Positions 1-7,014 of a DNA stretch of 15,344 nucleotides are shown here, one piece after another. Origin of the DNA: Propionibacteriaceae bacterium (GTDB taxonomy: Bacteria; Actinomycetota; Actinomycetes; Propionibacteriales; Propionibacteriaceae); the NCBI GenBank assembly GCA_027346035.1, contig DAIESZ010000048.1, positions 1-15,344 on the forward strand. The letters run 5' to 3'. A program made the translations under genes and the position numbers. Each line of letters starts with the position of its first letter. Positions within the stretch are counted from its first letter, which is position 1. The notes below the pieces were generated by a model. That model had not been told where the DNA came from and made no database searches. It saw only the letters and a list, made by a program, of their open reading frames with translations.

Positions 1-107
1 AGCTGGAGTAGCCTCAAATCCTTAGCAGTGTTGCGACGATCGCTCGAATCCGCCCTGGTCGAATGTGGCACGACCCGAAACATCCGCAATGAGTGGAGGA
101 GTGACAG

Positions 108-875
108 ATGCCTGTGCTTGACAGTTTCAGCCTGGCGGGCAGGACCGCCGTCGTCACCGGCTCGACGCGAGGCCTGGGACGGGCGTTCGCGCACGCCCTG
201 GCCGAGGCGGGAGCCAACATCGTGATCGTCGGCCGGGACGAGGACGCGGCCGGGCGCGTACAGGCCGAGATCGCCTCCTTGGGGGTGGGGGTCGAGGTGG
301 TGTTGGCGGACGTGACGCGACGTCCGGACGTCGAGCGGATCCTGGAGCGGACCGTGGCCGCGTTCGGCCGCGCCGATGTCCTGGTCAACAATGCGGGGGC
401 ATGCATCCACAAGGCGGCGGTCGAGGTCACCGACGACGAGTGGGACGCCGTGATGGACGTCAACCTTCGGGCCGTGTGGATCGCGTCCCAGGTGTTCGGA
501 CGACACATGATCGAGCAGGGCGGCGGGTCGATCGTGAACATCGGCTCCATGTCGGCGGCGATCGTCAACCGTCCCCAATGGCAGCCCGCGTACAACGCCT
601 CCAAGGCGGCAGTGCATCACCTGACGCGCAGCCTCGCCGCGGAATGGGCACCATCCAACGTGCGCGTCAACGCGCTCGCCCCGGGGTACATGCACACCGA
701 CATGTCACCGATCCACGAGCCGCAGTTCCAGCGGTACTGGATCGAGGACACGCCGCAGAACCGTGCCGGCGAGCCGGACGAGCTCGGGCCGGCGATCGTC
801 TTCCTGGCCAGCGACGCGTCGAGCTTCATGACCGGCTCAGTGCTGACGATCGACGGCGGCTACAGCGTCTTCTGA
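108..875 (+). CDS. SDR family NAD(P)-dependent oxidoreductase
   Basis: A 255-aa classical short-chain dehydrogenase/reductase, a cytosolic Rossmann-fold enzyme that oxidises or reduces an alcohol/carbonyl with NAD(P)(H). The cofactor loop TGSTRGLG is near residues 18-25, the NNAG motif near 92-95, and the catalytic Ser (NIGSMS), Tyr and Lys (YNASK) lie near 145-168. A PGYMHTDMS segment follows, and the C-terminus ends in the usual DGGYSVF type of tail. An Arg after the second beta strand (VGRDEDA) suggests NADP preference. Length is normal for the family. The start is fixed by GGAGGAG about 6 nt upstream of ATG. The general look is that of gluconate 5-dehydrogenase/sugar-alcohol SDRs, but substrate cannot be read from sequence. 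No obvious operon partner: the next gene starts about 140-300 nt downstream. Confidence 0.93.
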   Translation: MPVLDSFSLAGRTAVVTGSTRGLGRAFAHALAEAGANIVIVGRDEDAAGRVQAEIASLGVGVEVVLADVTRRPDVERILERTVAAFGRADVLVNNAGACIHKAAVEVTDDEWDAVMDVNLRAVWIASQVFGRHMIEQGGGSIVNIGSMSAAIVNRPQWQPAYNASKAAVHHLTRSLAAEWAPSNVRVNALAPGYMHTDMSPIHEPQFQRYWIEDTPQNRAGEPDELGPAIVFLASDASSFMTGSVLTIDGGYSVF

Positions 876-950
876 CCGCGCGCGGAATTGCGCTGGCGGA
901 CGGTGGTCGGCGACGAGGTGGGGACGAGGCGAGACACCGCTTCCACGAGC

Positions 951-968
951 AGCACGTCATGACGTGCT
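951..968. repeat. perfect 18-bp palindrome (possible operator)
   Basis: AGCACGTCATGACGTGCT is identical to its reverse complement, with no mismatch and no spacer. It lies in the non-coding stretch 76 nt after the SDR gene and about 45 nt before the possible small membrane peptide. Symmetric sites like this suit a dimeric repressor of the TetR/GntR kind. A cruciform or RNA hairpin would have a poor, spacer-less loop. No regulator gene is visible nearby. Confidence 0.5.
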
Positions 969-1012
969 CGGCAGCATTCCTGGGCGCGGACGCCGGCAGC
1001 GAAGATCTGCAC

Positions 1013-1174
1013 ATGCGCTCGCTCCTGCTCGACGCCACCACCGCAGCGGTCATCGCCATCGCCGGAGCAGTGATCGCCCTGGCCCACTGCTGGTACCGAG
1101 TCGGCATGGCACTCCGCCGTTGGCCGGGGGCGTCCACGCGCGTTCGGGGCGGTCCGTTTACCGTGGCCTGGTGA
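1013..1174 (+). CDS. possible small single-pass membrane protein
   Basis: A 53-codon frame starting at ATG. Residues about 8-26 (TTAAVIAIAGAVIALAHCWY) form one hydrophobic helix, followed by a basic tail (MALRRW). Its TGA overlaps the GTG start of arfB as GTGA, the same coupling seen in the feo genes of this window. No clear Shine-Dalgarno precedes the ATG, and the frame stays open far upstream through the SDR gene, so it may be chance. No family recognised. Confidence 0.3.
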   Translation: MRSLLLDATTAAVIAIAGAVIALAHCWYRVGMALRRWPGASTRVRGGPFTVAW

Positions 1175-1611
1175 GCGAGTTGCGGATTGCCCCGGCGCCC
1201 GGGATGCCGGAGGGTCTGGTCATCCCCGCCGACGAGCTGGTCGAGCGGTACTCGCACGCGTCCGGCCCGGGCGGCCAGGGGGTGAACACGGCTGATTCGA
1301 GGGTCCGGCTGTCGTTCGACGTCGCCGCATCCGCGGTCCTCGACGAGGTGCAGCGGGAGCGTCTGCTGCGTCGGTTGAGGTCGCGACTGGTCGGCAGCGT
1401 TGTCACCGTCGTGGCCGCCGAGTTCCGCTCGCAGCGGCAGAATCGGGTGGCCGCCCGGGAGCGGCTGGCAGCGCTGCTCCGGGAAGGGATCGCCCCGCCC
1501 CCGCCGCCGCGTCGCGCCACCCGCCCGACGCGAGGCTCGATCGAGCGTCGCCTGACGACCAAGCGACGTCGCGGCGACACCAAACGCCATCGCGCCCGCC
1601 CCGAGGACTGA
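1171..1611 (+). CDS. arfB: alternative ribosome-rescue factor / peptidyl-tRNA hydrolase ArfB (YaeJ-like)
   Basis: A 146-aa class-I release-factor-domain protein. ArfB enters ribosomes stalled without a stop codon and hydrolyses the peptidyl-tRNA. The catalytic GGQ sits at residues 34-36 within SGPGGQGVN, followed by the typical TADSRVRLSFDV stretch. There is no codon-recognition domain. The C-terminus (about 110-146) is a basic, Arg/Lys-rich tail, which in ArfB binds the empty mRNA channel. Length matches the E. coli protein (140 aa). I chose GTG at 1171 because the conserved region begins directly after it, although the frame is open further upstream. The ICT1/ArfB family fits much better than a true RF1/RF2. 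Confidence 0.88.
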   Translation: MSELRIAPAPGMPEGLVIPADELVERYSHASGPGGQGVNTADSRVRLSFDVAASAVLDEVQRERLLRRLRSRLVGSVVTVVAAEFRSQRQNRVAARERLAALLREGIAPPPPPRRATRPTRGSIERRLTTKRRRGDTKRHRARPED

Positions 1612-1717
1612 ACCACGTTCGGCGAGTCGCCCGAGAACCTCACCGCGCACGCGTCGGTGACCGGCCTCTGCGCGTACGACGTCCCAGGCGTCAACCACGA
1701 CATCGGGGTCACACACC

Positions 1718-1772
1718 GCCGGGTGTCTGCGCCGCGGGAGCGAACAGGTCTCCAGATCCGCCGACACCCGGC
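1718..1772. repeat. inverted repeat, 10-bp arms
   Basis: GCCGGGTGTC at 1718-1727 and GACACCCGGC at 1763-1772 are perfect reverse complements, separated by 35 nt. They sit in the 241-nt spacer between arfB and the membrane protein gene. It could be a weak transcription terminator for arfB (there is no T-run) or paired protein-binding half-sites. A second small hairpin, GACGC-tcg-GCGTC, follows at 1779-1791. I see no gene in 1612-1852 that I can support. Confidence 0.35.
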
Positions 1773-1852
1773 ATGCGCGACGCTCGGCGTCACCCCGGGA
1801 GTAGCGTCGTGTCGATGGCTTGCGTTCAGCGACGGTGGGTGATGATCACGCC

Positions 1853-2671
1853 GTGAGACTCGATGTCCTGGCCACCGTCCTGGTGGTCGTCCTCGCCGGC
1901 CCGTACCTGTGGCACGCCGTCCGGCTGCCCGGGTGGCCGCGCTGGCGCACCGCGATCCACCTCCTCGCCTGCGCCGTCCTGTGGTGGTGCCTCGCCGGGA
2001 CCCCCGCGATGCTGCGGCACTCCGACAGCGTCTGGGGCGTCATCGGCGTCGCCCTCACCAACGCCCTGGCAGCGTTCGGCCTCGTGGTCTCCGAGCCGAT
2101 CCGGCTGTGGGAGCAGTCGCACGGTCGCCGGGCGCGCTGGTTGCGCAGTCGGTTCGCCCAGATCCTCGGATTCCCGCTGCTCTCCGGCTCGCTCAACAGC
2201 GCGCTGATCATCGTGACGTTCACGTCGTCGTGGTTCGCCAGATCGCTCAGCGACGACACCGCCTGGGCCGGGTTGATCGGCGCCTGCCTCGTGGGCGGGT
2301 TCGTCGCCAACCTCCAACTCGCCTCCCCGGACCTCGTTCCTCGCTGGGTGTCCCCCGGTCCGCGGCTCGCGCTGGCCTTCGTCGACGGTCTCATCGACGA
2401 GGTTCCCGGCATCGTCGTGATGGCCGTGGTCAGACCGCTGTGGGGCGGCGTCCTCTGGGGTGCGGTCCAGCCCATCGTCATCCCGATGATGGCGGTCATC
2501 CTGCTCGACTGGTTGCGGCACGAGCGCACGGCGGCCCGCGACATCGACGCGACGCTCGATTCGATCGAAGCCGCCGGCGGCAGCATCACCACGCCCTGGT
2601 GGGTCGCCGGGCAGGCCGAGCCGGGGTCCGGAAGCGCGAGCACTCCAGCGTCCGAACTCCCGCCGTCCTGA
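1853..2671 (+). CDS. polytopic membrane protein, divergent CtaG-like (caa3 oxidase assembly family)
   Basis: A 272-aa integral membrane protein with about six or seven hydrophobic helices. The layout recalls the Caa3_CtaG family, which helps load copper into cytochrome c oxidase. An N-terminal helix ends in PYLWHAVRLPGWPRWR. A helix and loop in the HMVQH region follow, then SEPIRLWEQ, where the family has a Pro-Leu segment. A C-terminal IDEVPGIVVM aligns by eye with the family's DQ..AG..M motif, ahead of a last helix and LLDWLRHERTAARD. The histidines expected in the HM.QH region are absent (SVWGVIG), so a copper role is doubtful. The C-terminus is a low-complexity Ser/Pro tail. The start is uncertain: GTG at 1853 leads straight into the first helix, while TTG at 1820 would add 11 residues. 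Neither has a good ribosome site. The family assignment is by eye and tentative. Confidence 0.6.
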   Translation: MRLDVLATVLVVVLAGPYLWHAVRLPGWPRWRTAIHLLACAVLWWCLAGTPAMLRHSDSVWGVIGVALTNALAAFGLVVSEPIRLWEQSHGRRARWLRSRFAQILGFPLLSGSLNSALIIVTFTSSWFARSLSDDTAWAGLIGACLVGGFVANLQLASPDLVPRWVSPGPRLALAFVDGLIDEVPGIVVMAVVRPLWGGVLWGAVQPIVIPMMAVILLDWLRHERTAARDIDATLDSIEAAGGSITTPWWVAGQAEPGSGSASTPASELPPS

Positions 2672-2755
2672 GCATTCCCGCATCGGCGCCCTGGCGCACG
2701 GGATCGCGCCGTCGATCACGCAAGACTCCCCCTATCCGACCAGAGGATTCGGTCT

Positions 2756-2761
2756 TATGAT
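2756..2761 (+). promoter_or_regulatory. candidate -10 box (TATGAT) for the S53 peptidase
   Basis: TATGAT matches the sigma-70 consensus at five of six bases and lies 86 nt before the peptidase ATG in the 176-nt spacer after the membrane protein gene. No convincing -35 is seen 16-18 nt upstream, so this rests on the -10 alone. Confidence 0.3.
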
Positions 2762-2847
2762 CGGCCTCGTCCGGCAAACGCGTCGCCATCTCCTGTTTTT
2801 CAGGCCCGGGTTCCGGATCCTCTTCCCCGCCGACAGAAGGAGATGTC

Positions 2848-4035
2848 ATGGCCAAACGCCTCGCCACCGTGCTGGGCGCGGTGCTGGCCCTCGCGGCCGC
2901 CGGACTCAACACCGGCCAGTCCGCGGACGCCGCCCCCCCGACCCATGCGGCACGCCCCCCCTTCGCCGGCTCCGCGGCGCCCGTGTGCCCCGGCCCGGTG
3001 TCCATCGGTTCGGCGCGGTGCCACGCGTGGGTGCTGCACCCGGCCAAGGGGCATGGGCACACCCCCCCGCCGCCGACGACGCCCGGCGGACTGTCGCCCG
3101 CCACCATCAAGTCCGTGTACAACTTCTCCACAAGCGCCACTGCCGGGGCCGGAGAGACGATCGCGATCGTCGACGCCTACGACGACCCGACCGCCGCCAG
3201 CGACCTCGGGGTGTTCAGTTCGCAGTTCGGACTGCCCGCCTGCACGACATCCGACGGCTGCTTCACCAAGGTGAACCAGACGGGTGGCACGAACTATCCG
3301 CGTGCGAACTCGGGCTGGGCCCTCGAGATCTCCCTCGACATCCAGTGGGCGCACGCGATCGCGCCCGGCGCGAAGATCCTGTTGGTCGAGGCGAAGTCGG
3401 CGAACTTCTCCGACCTCACCGCGGCCGAGAGCTACGCCAACACCCACGCCCAATACGTCAGCAACAGCTGGGACGGCAGCGAATTCTCCGGTGAGACCGG
3501 CGACGACAAGTACTTCACCCACAGCGGCGTCAGCACCTTCGTCGCGGCCGGCGACGCGGGTCTGCCCGCCGAATATCCGTCCTCCTCGCCGAACGTCATC
3601 TCGGTGGGCGGCACCACCCTCAACTTCTCCGGCAGCACGTTCACTTCGGAAACCGGGTGGTCGAGCGGCGGTGGCGGCTGCAGCGCCTACGAGACGGCAA
3701 CCCCGGCACAGAGCGCCTACTCCGGCTACGCGCAGGTGAACTGCGGCGGGAAGAGGGCCACACCCGACGTGTCGCTCGACGCCGACCCGAACTCCGGCGT
3801 CGCGGTGTACGACAGCACCACCTACCAGGGCACCTCGGGTTGGTGGGTCGTCGGTGGCACGTCAGCGAGCACGCCCATGTGGGCCGCCCGGGCAGCGGAC
3901 AGCGGTCGGCAGGTCACCGCGTCCTATGTCTACGGGAACTCGATCACCTTCCGCGACATCACCAGCGGCAACAACGGCGCACCGTGCCTCGTCGGTTACG
4001 ACCTGTGCAGCGGCCTCGGGTCGTGGACGGGCTAG
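2848..4035 (+). CDS. secreted S53 family (sedolisin/kumamolisin-type) serine-carboxyl peptidase
   Basis: A 395-aa exported endopeptidase. Residues 1-28 are a signal peptide (basic start, Ala/Leu core, cleavage near ADA-AP). About 50 Pro/Ala-rich residues follow, then the catalytic domain from about 82. Catalytic Glu160 and Asp164 lie in ALEISLD with the family's 4-residue spacing. The oxyanion Asp236 is in AAGDAG, and the nucleophile Ser339 is in GGTSASTP. The C-terminal calcium site is represented by FRDITSG (Asp370) and GYDLCSGLG (Asp385). The usual 150-200-residue activation propeptide is missing, and the protein stops just after the calcium loop. Several paired cysteines suit an extracellular protein. 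The start is fixed by AGAAGGAGAT 5-6 nt upstream. S53 enzymes typically work at acid pH, so a role in external protein breakdown is likely. Confidence 0.9.
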   Translation: MAKRLATVLGAVLALAAAGLNTGQSADAAPPTHAARPPFAGSAAPVCPGPVSIGSARCHAWVLHPAKGHGHTPPPPTTPGGLSPATIKSVYNFSTSATAGAGETIAIVDAYDDPTAASDLGVFSSQFGLPACTTSDGCFTKVNQTGGTNYPRANSGWALEISLDIQWAHAIAPGAKILLVEAKSANFSDLTAAESYANTHAQYVSNSWDGSEFSGETGDDKYFTHSGVSTFVAAGDAGLPAEYPSSSPNVISVGGTTLNFSGSTFTSETGWSSGGGGCSAYETATPAQSAYSGYAQVNCGGKRATPDVSLDADPNSGVAVYDSTTYQGTSGWWVVGGTSASTPMWAARAADSGRQVTASYVYGNSITFRDITSGNNGAPCLVGYDLCSGLGSWTG

Positions 4036-4063
4036 ACGCCGTGACCCGGCGTGACTGAGTGGA

Positions 4064-4110
4064 GACGATCTCGGGCCACTCCGCACCCGCGGGGTGGCCC
4101 GAGCGTCGTC
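4064..4110. terminator. strong hairpin between convergent genes (bidirectional terminator)
   Basis: CTCGGGCCAC (4070-4079) and GTGGCCCGAG (4094-4103) form a perfect 10-bp stem with a 14-nt loop. It is extended by GACGA/TCGTC across a small internal loop. It lies just after the peptidase stop and abuts the stop of the convergent alcohol dehydrogenase. There is no long T-run, as is common in high-GC actinobacteria. A smaller hairpin (ACGCCG-tgacc-CGGCGT, 4036-4052) immediately follows the peptidase stop. Confidence 0.7.
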
Positions 4111-5161
4111 ATTCGCTCGGTGCGAGGGTGGCGATGTCGATGACGAACCGGTACCTCACATCGGAGTTGAGCACCCGCTCGTAGGCCTCGTTGATGGCGG
4201 ACGCCGGGATGAGTTCGGTTTCGGGGGCGATGCCGTGCTCGGCGCAGAAGTCGAGCATCTCCTGGGTCTCGCGGATCCCGCCGATCGACGAACCGGCGAC
4301 CGAGCGACGGTTGCCGAACAGGCTGAACACGTGCAGCGGCAACGGCTCCGGCGGCGCACCGACGTTGACCATCGTCGCGTCGAGGGCGAGCATCCCCAGA
4401 TAGGTGTCCAGGTCGAGGGGCGCGCTGACGGTGTTGAGGATCAGGTCAAAGCCGTTCCTCAGCTGCTCGAACGTCCCGGGGTCGCTGGTGGCGTAGTAGT
4501 GGTCGGCGCCCATGGCGAGCCCGTCGTCCTTCTTGCGGAGCGACTGCGACAAGACGGTGACCTCCGCCCCGAGCGCGTGTGCGATCTTCACGGCCATGTG
4601 GCCCAGTCCCCCGAGGCCCACGACCGCGACTCTCGTCCCGGGGCCCACTCCCCAGTGGCGCAACGGCGAATAGGTCGTGATCCCAGCGCAGAGCAGTGGA
4701 GCGGCACGGTCGAACGGAATCGACTCCGGGAGACGCAACACGAAGTCCTCGTCGACGACCACGTGGGTGGAATATCCGCCCTGGGTGATCGTGCCGTCCC
4801 GGTCGAGCGAGGCGTACGTGCCCACGTTCCCGTTGAGGCAGTACTGCTCCTGGCCCGCCCGACAGTTGTCGCACTCGCGGCAGGAGTTGACCATGCAGCC
4901 GACCCCGACCCGGTCCCCGACCTGGTAGCGGGTGACCCCCGACCCGATTTCGGCCACGGTCCCGGCGATCTCGTGCCCGACGGTGAGCGGGTAGCGCTGC
5001 GGGCCCCATTGACCCCTGACCGTGTGGATGTCGGAATGGCAGATGCCGGCGTAGGCGATCTCGATCAGGACATCCTTCGGGCCCGGCTCGCGCCGCTCGA
5101 TCGTGGTGGGCACCAGGGGCTCGGTGGCGGATGGTGCCGCATACGCATTCACGGTACGCAT
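4109..5161 (-). CDS. zinc-dependent NAD(P) alcohol dehydrogenase, cinnamyl-alcohol-dehydrogenase-like
   Basis: A 350-aa medium-chain dehydrogenase/reductase converting alcohols and aldehydes. Catalytic zinc ligands are Cys in AGICHSDIH, the GHE motif, and Cys in [12 protein letters not shown]. The structural zinc site is the four-cysteine lobe around CRECDNC and EQYC. The Rossmann motif is GLGGLGH, and the Ser-containing end of the second strand (VLSQS) suggests NADPH, as in YahK and mycobacterial AdhC. Length is typical. I chose ATG at 5161 because AGAAGGAG lies about 7 nt upstream, although the frame is open for another 153 nt. It is convergent with the S53 gene and divergent from the zinc-ribbon gene, so it is probably a single-gene unit. 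Substrate is unknown; a broad aldehyde reductase is the likely role. Confidence 0.93.
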   Translation of the reverse strand: MRTVNAYAAPSATEPLVPTTIERREPGPKDVLIEIAYAGICHSDIHTVRGQWGPQRYPLTVGHEIAGTVAEIGSGVTRYQVGDRVGVGCMVNSCRECDNCRAGQEQYCLNGNVGTYASLDRDGTITQGGYSTHVVVDEDFVLRLPESIPFDRAAPLLCAGITTYSPLRHWGVGPGTRVAVVGLGGLGHMAVKIAHALGAEVTVLSQSLRKKDDGLAMGADHYYATSDPGTFEQLRNGFDLILNTVSAPLDLDTYLGMLALDATMVNVGAPPEPLPLHVFSLFGNRRSVAGSSIGGIRETQEMLDFCAEHGIAPETELIPASAINEAYERVLNSDVRYRFVIDIATLAPSE

Positions 5162-5196
5162 GACTTCTCCTTCTGATGGAACGTGCGTGCGGATGA

Positions 5197-5202
5197 AATC
5201 TA
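5197..5202 (-). promoter_or_regulatory. candidate -10 box (TAGATT) for the alcohol dehydrogenase
   Basis: TAGATT on the minus strand fits the actinobacterial TANNNT pattern and would give a leader of about 30 nt holding the AGAAGGAG ribosome site. No clear -35 is seen. It lies in the 209-nt divergent spacer 5162-5370, which is otherwise without features I can support apart from the facing candidate box at 5340. Confidence 0.25.
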
Positions 5203-5339
5203 CGTGCCGGCCCGGCGGCCCCCGTGGTGGGACCGGTGCCGGTGGGACGGGTATGGGGTCGCGGTCCCGCTGGTCGGAGGGCCGGCGTCCACCATCGACG
5301 CGCAGCGCCCCCACCGCGTCTCCGCTTGCGGGGCCAACC

Positions 5340-5345
5340 TAACAT
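5340..5345 (+). promoter_or_regulatory. candidate -10 box (TAACAT) for the zinc-ribbon gene
   Basis: TAACAT fits TANNNT and lies 25 nt upstream of the ATG, which would leave a short leader containing ACAGGAGG. No good -35 hexamer is visible, so this is a weak call. Confidence 0.25.
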
Positions 5346-5370
5346 GGCAGCGGAGACAGGAGGCCCCCGT

Positions 5371-5601
5371 ATGCAGGGCTACGCACCCATCCTCATCATC
5401 GCGATCGCGCTCCTCACGGGGATGTATCTCATCCAGTCGCGCGTGACGGCCCGGGTCGACTACCAGTGCGGCGAATGCGAGCACCGATTCAGCCTGACAC
5501 CCCTGATGGCCACGATCGCCCCGCACCGCATGGGCAGCAAGTGGGTGCGCTGCCCGCACTGCGGGGCCCGCACGTGGGCGAGCCCCGTGCCCAAGGCCTG
5601 A
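5371..5601 (+). CDS. small membrane-anchored zinc-ribbon protein
   Basis: A 76-aa protein. Residues about 4-24 (YAPILIIAIALLTGMYLI) form a single membrane helix. A treble-clef-like zinc ribbon follows, with CGEC near residue 32 and CPHC near residue 59, spaced 23 residues apart. The ribbon is probably cytosolic, with the short N-terminus outside. The start is fixed by GACAGGAGG 7 nt before ATG. No named family recognised; the function is unknown. Such ribbons bind Zn and often mediate protein or nucleic-acid contacts. It is convergent with the dinB end of the next operon, with only 38 nt between the stops. Confidence 0.75.
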   Translation: MQGYAPILIIAIALLTGMYLIQSRVTARVDYQCGECEHRFSLTPLMATIAPHRMGSKWVRCPHCGARTWASPVPKA

Positions 5602-5619
5602 CCATCGAAGCCCCCGGCA

Positions 5620-5634
5620 GCGCCATCGCGGCGC
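5620..5634. terminator. weak hairpin between convergent stops
   Basis: GCGCC-atcgc-GGCGC forms a 5-bp stem with a 5-nt loop in the 38-nt gap between the zinc-ribbon gene and dinB. It is short and lacks a T-run. The position is right for a terminator shared by both units, but the structure is weak. Confidence 0.25.
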
Positions 5635-5639
5635 CCCGT

Positions 5640-7010
5640 TCACTCTCGGTCGACCCGCTCGTCCACCTCCGGTGACGCACTGCCGGGGAGATCCGGCAAC
5701 GCCTCCGGCCGCCGCAACGCGGGGTCGTCCCCCGCGAAGCTGCGCACCGGCCCGATGCCCGTCACCCGGGTCTCGAACCGCACGGTGACGCGTCCGTGAC
5801 CCGAACCCCACACCCACCCGCGTCCCCACGTGTCGTGCTCGACGTCCTGACCTGGCAGCCAGCCGGTCACCGGACGGCGCACCACCTGCGGAGACTCCTC
5901 GACCCCGACCGGCCCACCCGTCACCTCGGCGTCATCGCCGCCGGCGTCGAAGAGTTCCTCCTGCGCGGCGATGACGAAGTTCGAGACGCCGACGCCGAGC
6001 AGCCGGACGCCGCGGCTGAGATCGACCGCATCGAGCAGGTCGCCGGCTACCCTCGCGATCCGCTCCGCCGAGTCGGTGCCCCCTGAGAGGGTGCGCGATC
6101 GCGTCCACGTGACGAAGTCGGCGGTGCGCACCTTGATCGAGATCGTCCGCGCGAACAGGCCGGCTCGCACCACGCGGCCGGCGACCACGGCGGCGTCCCG
6201 GGTGGCCACGGCGTCGAGGGCGCGCCGGTCGGTGAGGTCGGTCTCGAAGGTGTCCTCGACCGAGATCGACTTCGTCTCGCGCTCCGGGACCACCGCCCGC
6301 TCATCGATCCCGCGGGCGAGGTCGTGCAGCGTCGGCCCCCATGAGCCCACCTCGCGGGTCAGTTCCCCAACCGAGAGCTCGGCGAGGTCATCGACGGTGC
6401 GGACGCCGAGCCGCGCGAGTTTGTCCATGGTGGCCGGGCCGATACCGGGGATGGCCCGGGCCGGCAACGGGGCGATCGTCGCCCGTTCGGTGCCCGGCTC
6501 CACCACCCGGAGCCCGTCGGGTTTGGCCAGTTCCGAGGCCACCTTGGCGATGAACTTGCTCGACCCGATGCCGACGGACGCCGTGAGTCCACCGGTGAGC
6601 CGCACCACCTCGGCCCGGATCCACTGTCCGAGGTCGGCCAACGCCACGGCCGAGGTGGTGTCGACGCCGGCGCCCGCAAGGTCGACGAACGCCTCGTCGA
6701 TGCTCAACTGCTCCACCACCGGCGACAGCGTGCGCAGCAGCTCCATGACGATGTGGCTCGACTGCCGGTAGGCGTCGAAGCGTCCACTGAGGTAGGCCGC
6801 GTGCGGGGCCAGCCGGCGCGCCTCCGACGTCGGCATCGCCGACCGGACGCCGAACACCCGCGCCTCGTACGACGCGGTCGCCACGACCCCCCGCCCGCCG
6901 ACGCCGCCGACGATCACCGGACGCCCGCGAAGCGACGGCTTGTCCCGCTGCTCGACCGAGGCGAAGAACGCGTCGAGGTCGAGGTGCAGGACGCTGGCGC
7001 TGGTGCGCAT
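5640..7010 (-). CDS. dinB: DNA polymerase IV (Y-family translesion polymerase)
   Basis: A 456-aa error-prone polymerase that copies damaged templates and extends mismatched ends. Catalytic acidic residues are in LHLDLDAFFASVE (residue 8 on) and SIDEAFVDL (about 102-110). The steric-gate aromatic (FF) is retained, so it should prefer dNTPs. A helix-hairpin-helix (IPGIGPATMDKLARLG) and the little-finger domain follow. A clamp-binding motif, QEELF, ends the core near residue 349, but it is internal. About 100 more residues follow, with WGRGWVWGSGHGRVTVRF near 399-416. That small domain is known in actinobacterial/mycobacterial DinB proteins. ATG at 7010 lies 4 nt after the folA stop with GGGGTGA upstream, so this is the last gene of the six-gene operon. 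The gene is complete. Confidence 0.95.
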   Translation of the reverse strand: MRTSASVLHLDLDAFFASVEQRDKPSLRGRPVIVGGVGGRGVVATASYEARVFGVRSAMPTSEARRLAPHAAYLSGRFDAYRQSSHIVMELLRTLSPVVEQLSIDEAFVDLAGAGVDTTSAVALADLGQWIRAEVVRLTGGLTASVGIGSSKFIAKVASELAKPDGLRVVEPGTERATIAPLPARAIPGIGPATMDKLARLGVRTVDDLAELSVGELTREVGSWGPTLHDLARGIDERAVVPERETKSISVEDTFETDLTDRRALDAVATRDAAVVAGRVVRAGLFARTISIKVRTADFVTWTRSRTLSGGTDSAERIARVAGDLLDAVDLSRGVRLLGVGVSNFVIAAQEELFDAGGDDAEVTGGPVGVEESPQVVRRPVTGWLPGQDVEHDTWGRGWVWGSGHGRVTVRFETRVTGIGPVRSFAGDDPALRRPEALPDLPGSASPEVDERVDRE

Positions 7011-7014
7011 CGGG

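Noticed and set aside
28..225. Plus-strand frame overlapping the SDR start
   Set aside because: It is out of frame with the SDR gene, whose motifs and ribosome site are clear; the upstream 107 nt show no other gene end.
1612..1767. Minus-strand stretch opposite the arfB-membrane gene spacer that reads rather like protein (PDVVVDAWDVVRAEAGHRR)
   Set aside because: It runs on through the antisense of arfB with no stop, has no good start site or Shine-Dalgarno and no family I recognise; likely a by-product of GC-rich codon bias.
2790..2802. CCTG-ttttt-CAGG as a terminator before the peptidase gene
   Set aside because: The stem is only 4 bp and the T-run is in the loop, not after the stem.
4094..5176. 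Long plus-strand frames opposite the alcohol dehydrogenase, feo and operon genes
   Set aside because: These are antisense shadows in GC-rich DNA; the minus-strand frames carry all recognisable motifs.
5162..5314. N-terminal extension of the alcohol dehydrogenase
   Set aside because: The extension is Arg/Pro-rich noise, whereas ATG at 5161 has AGAAGGAG and matches the normal family start.
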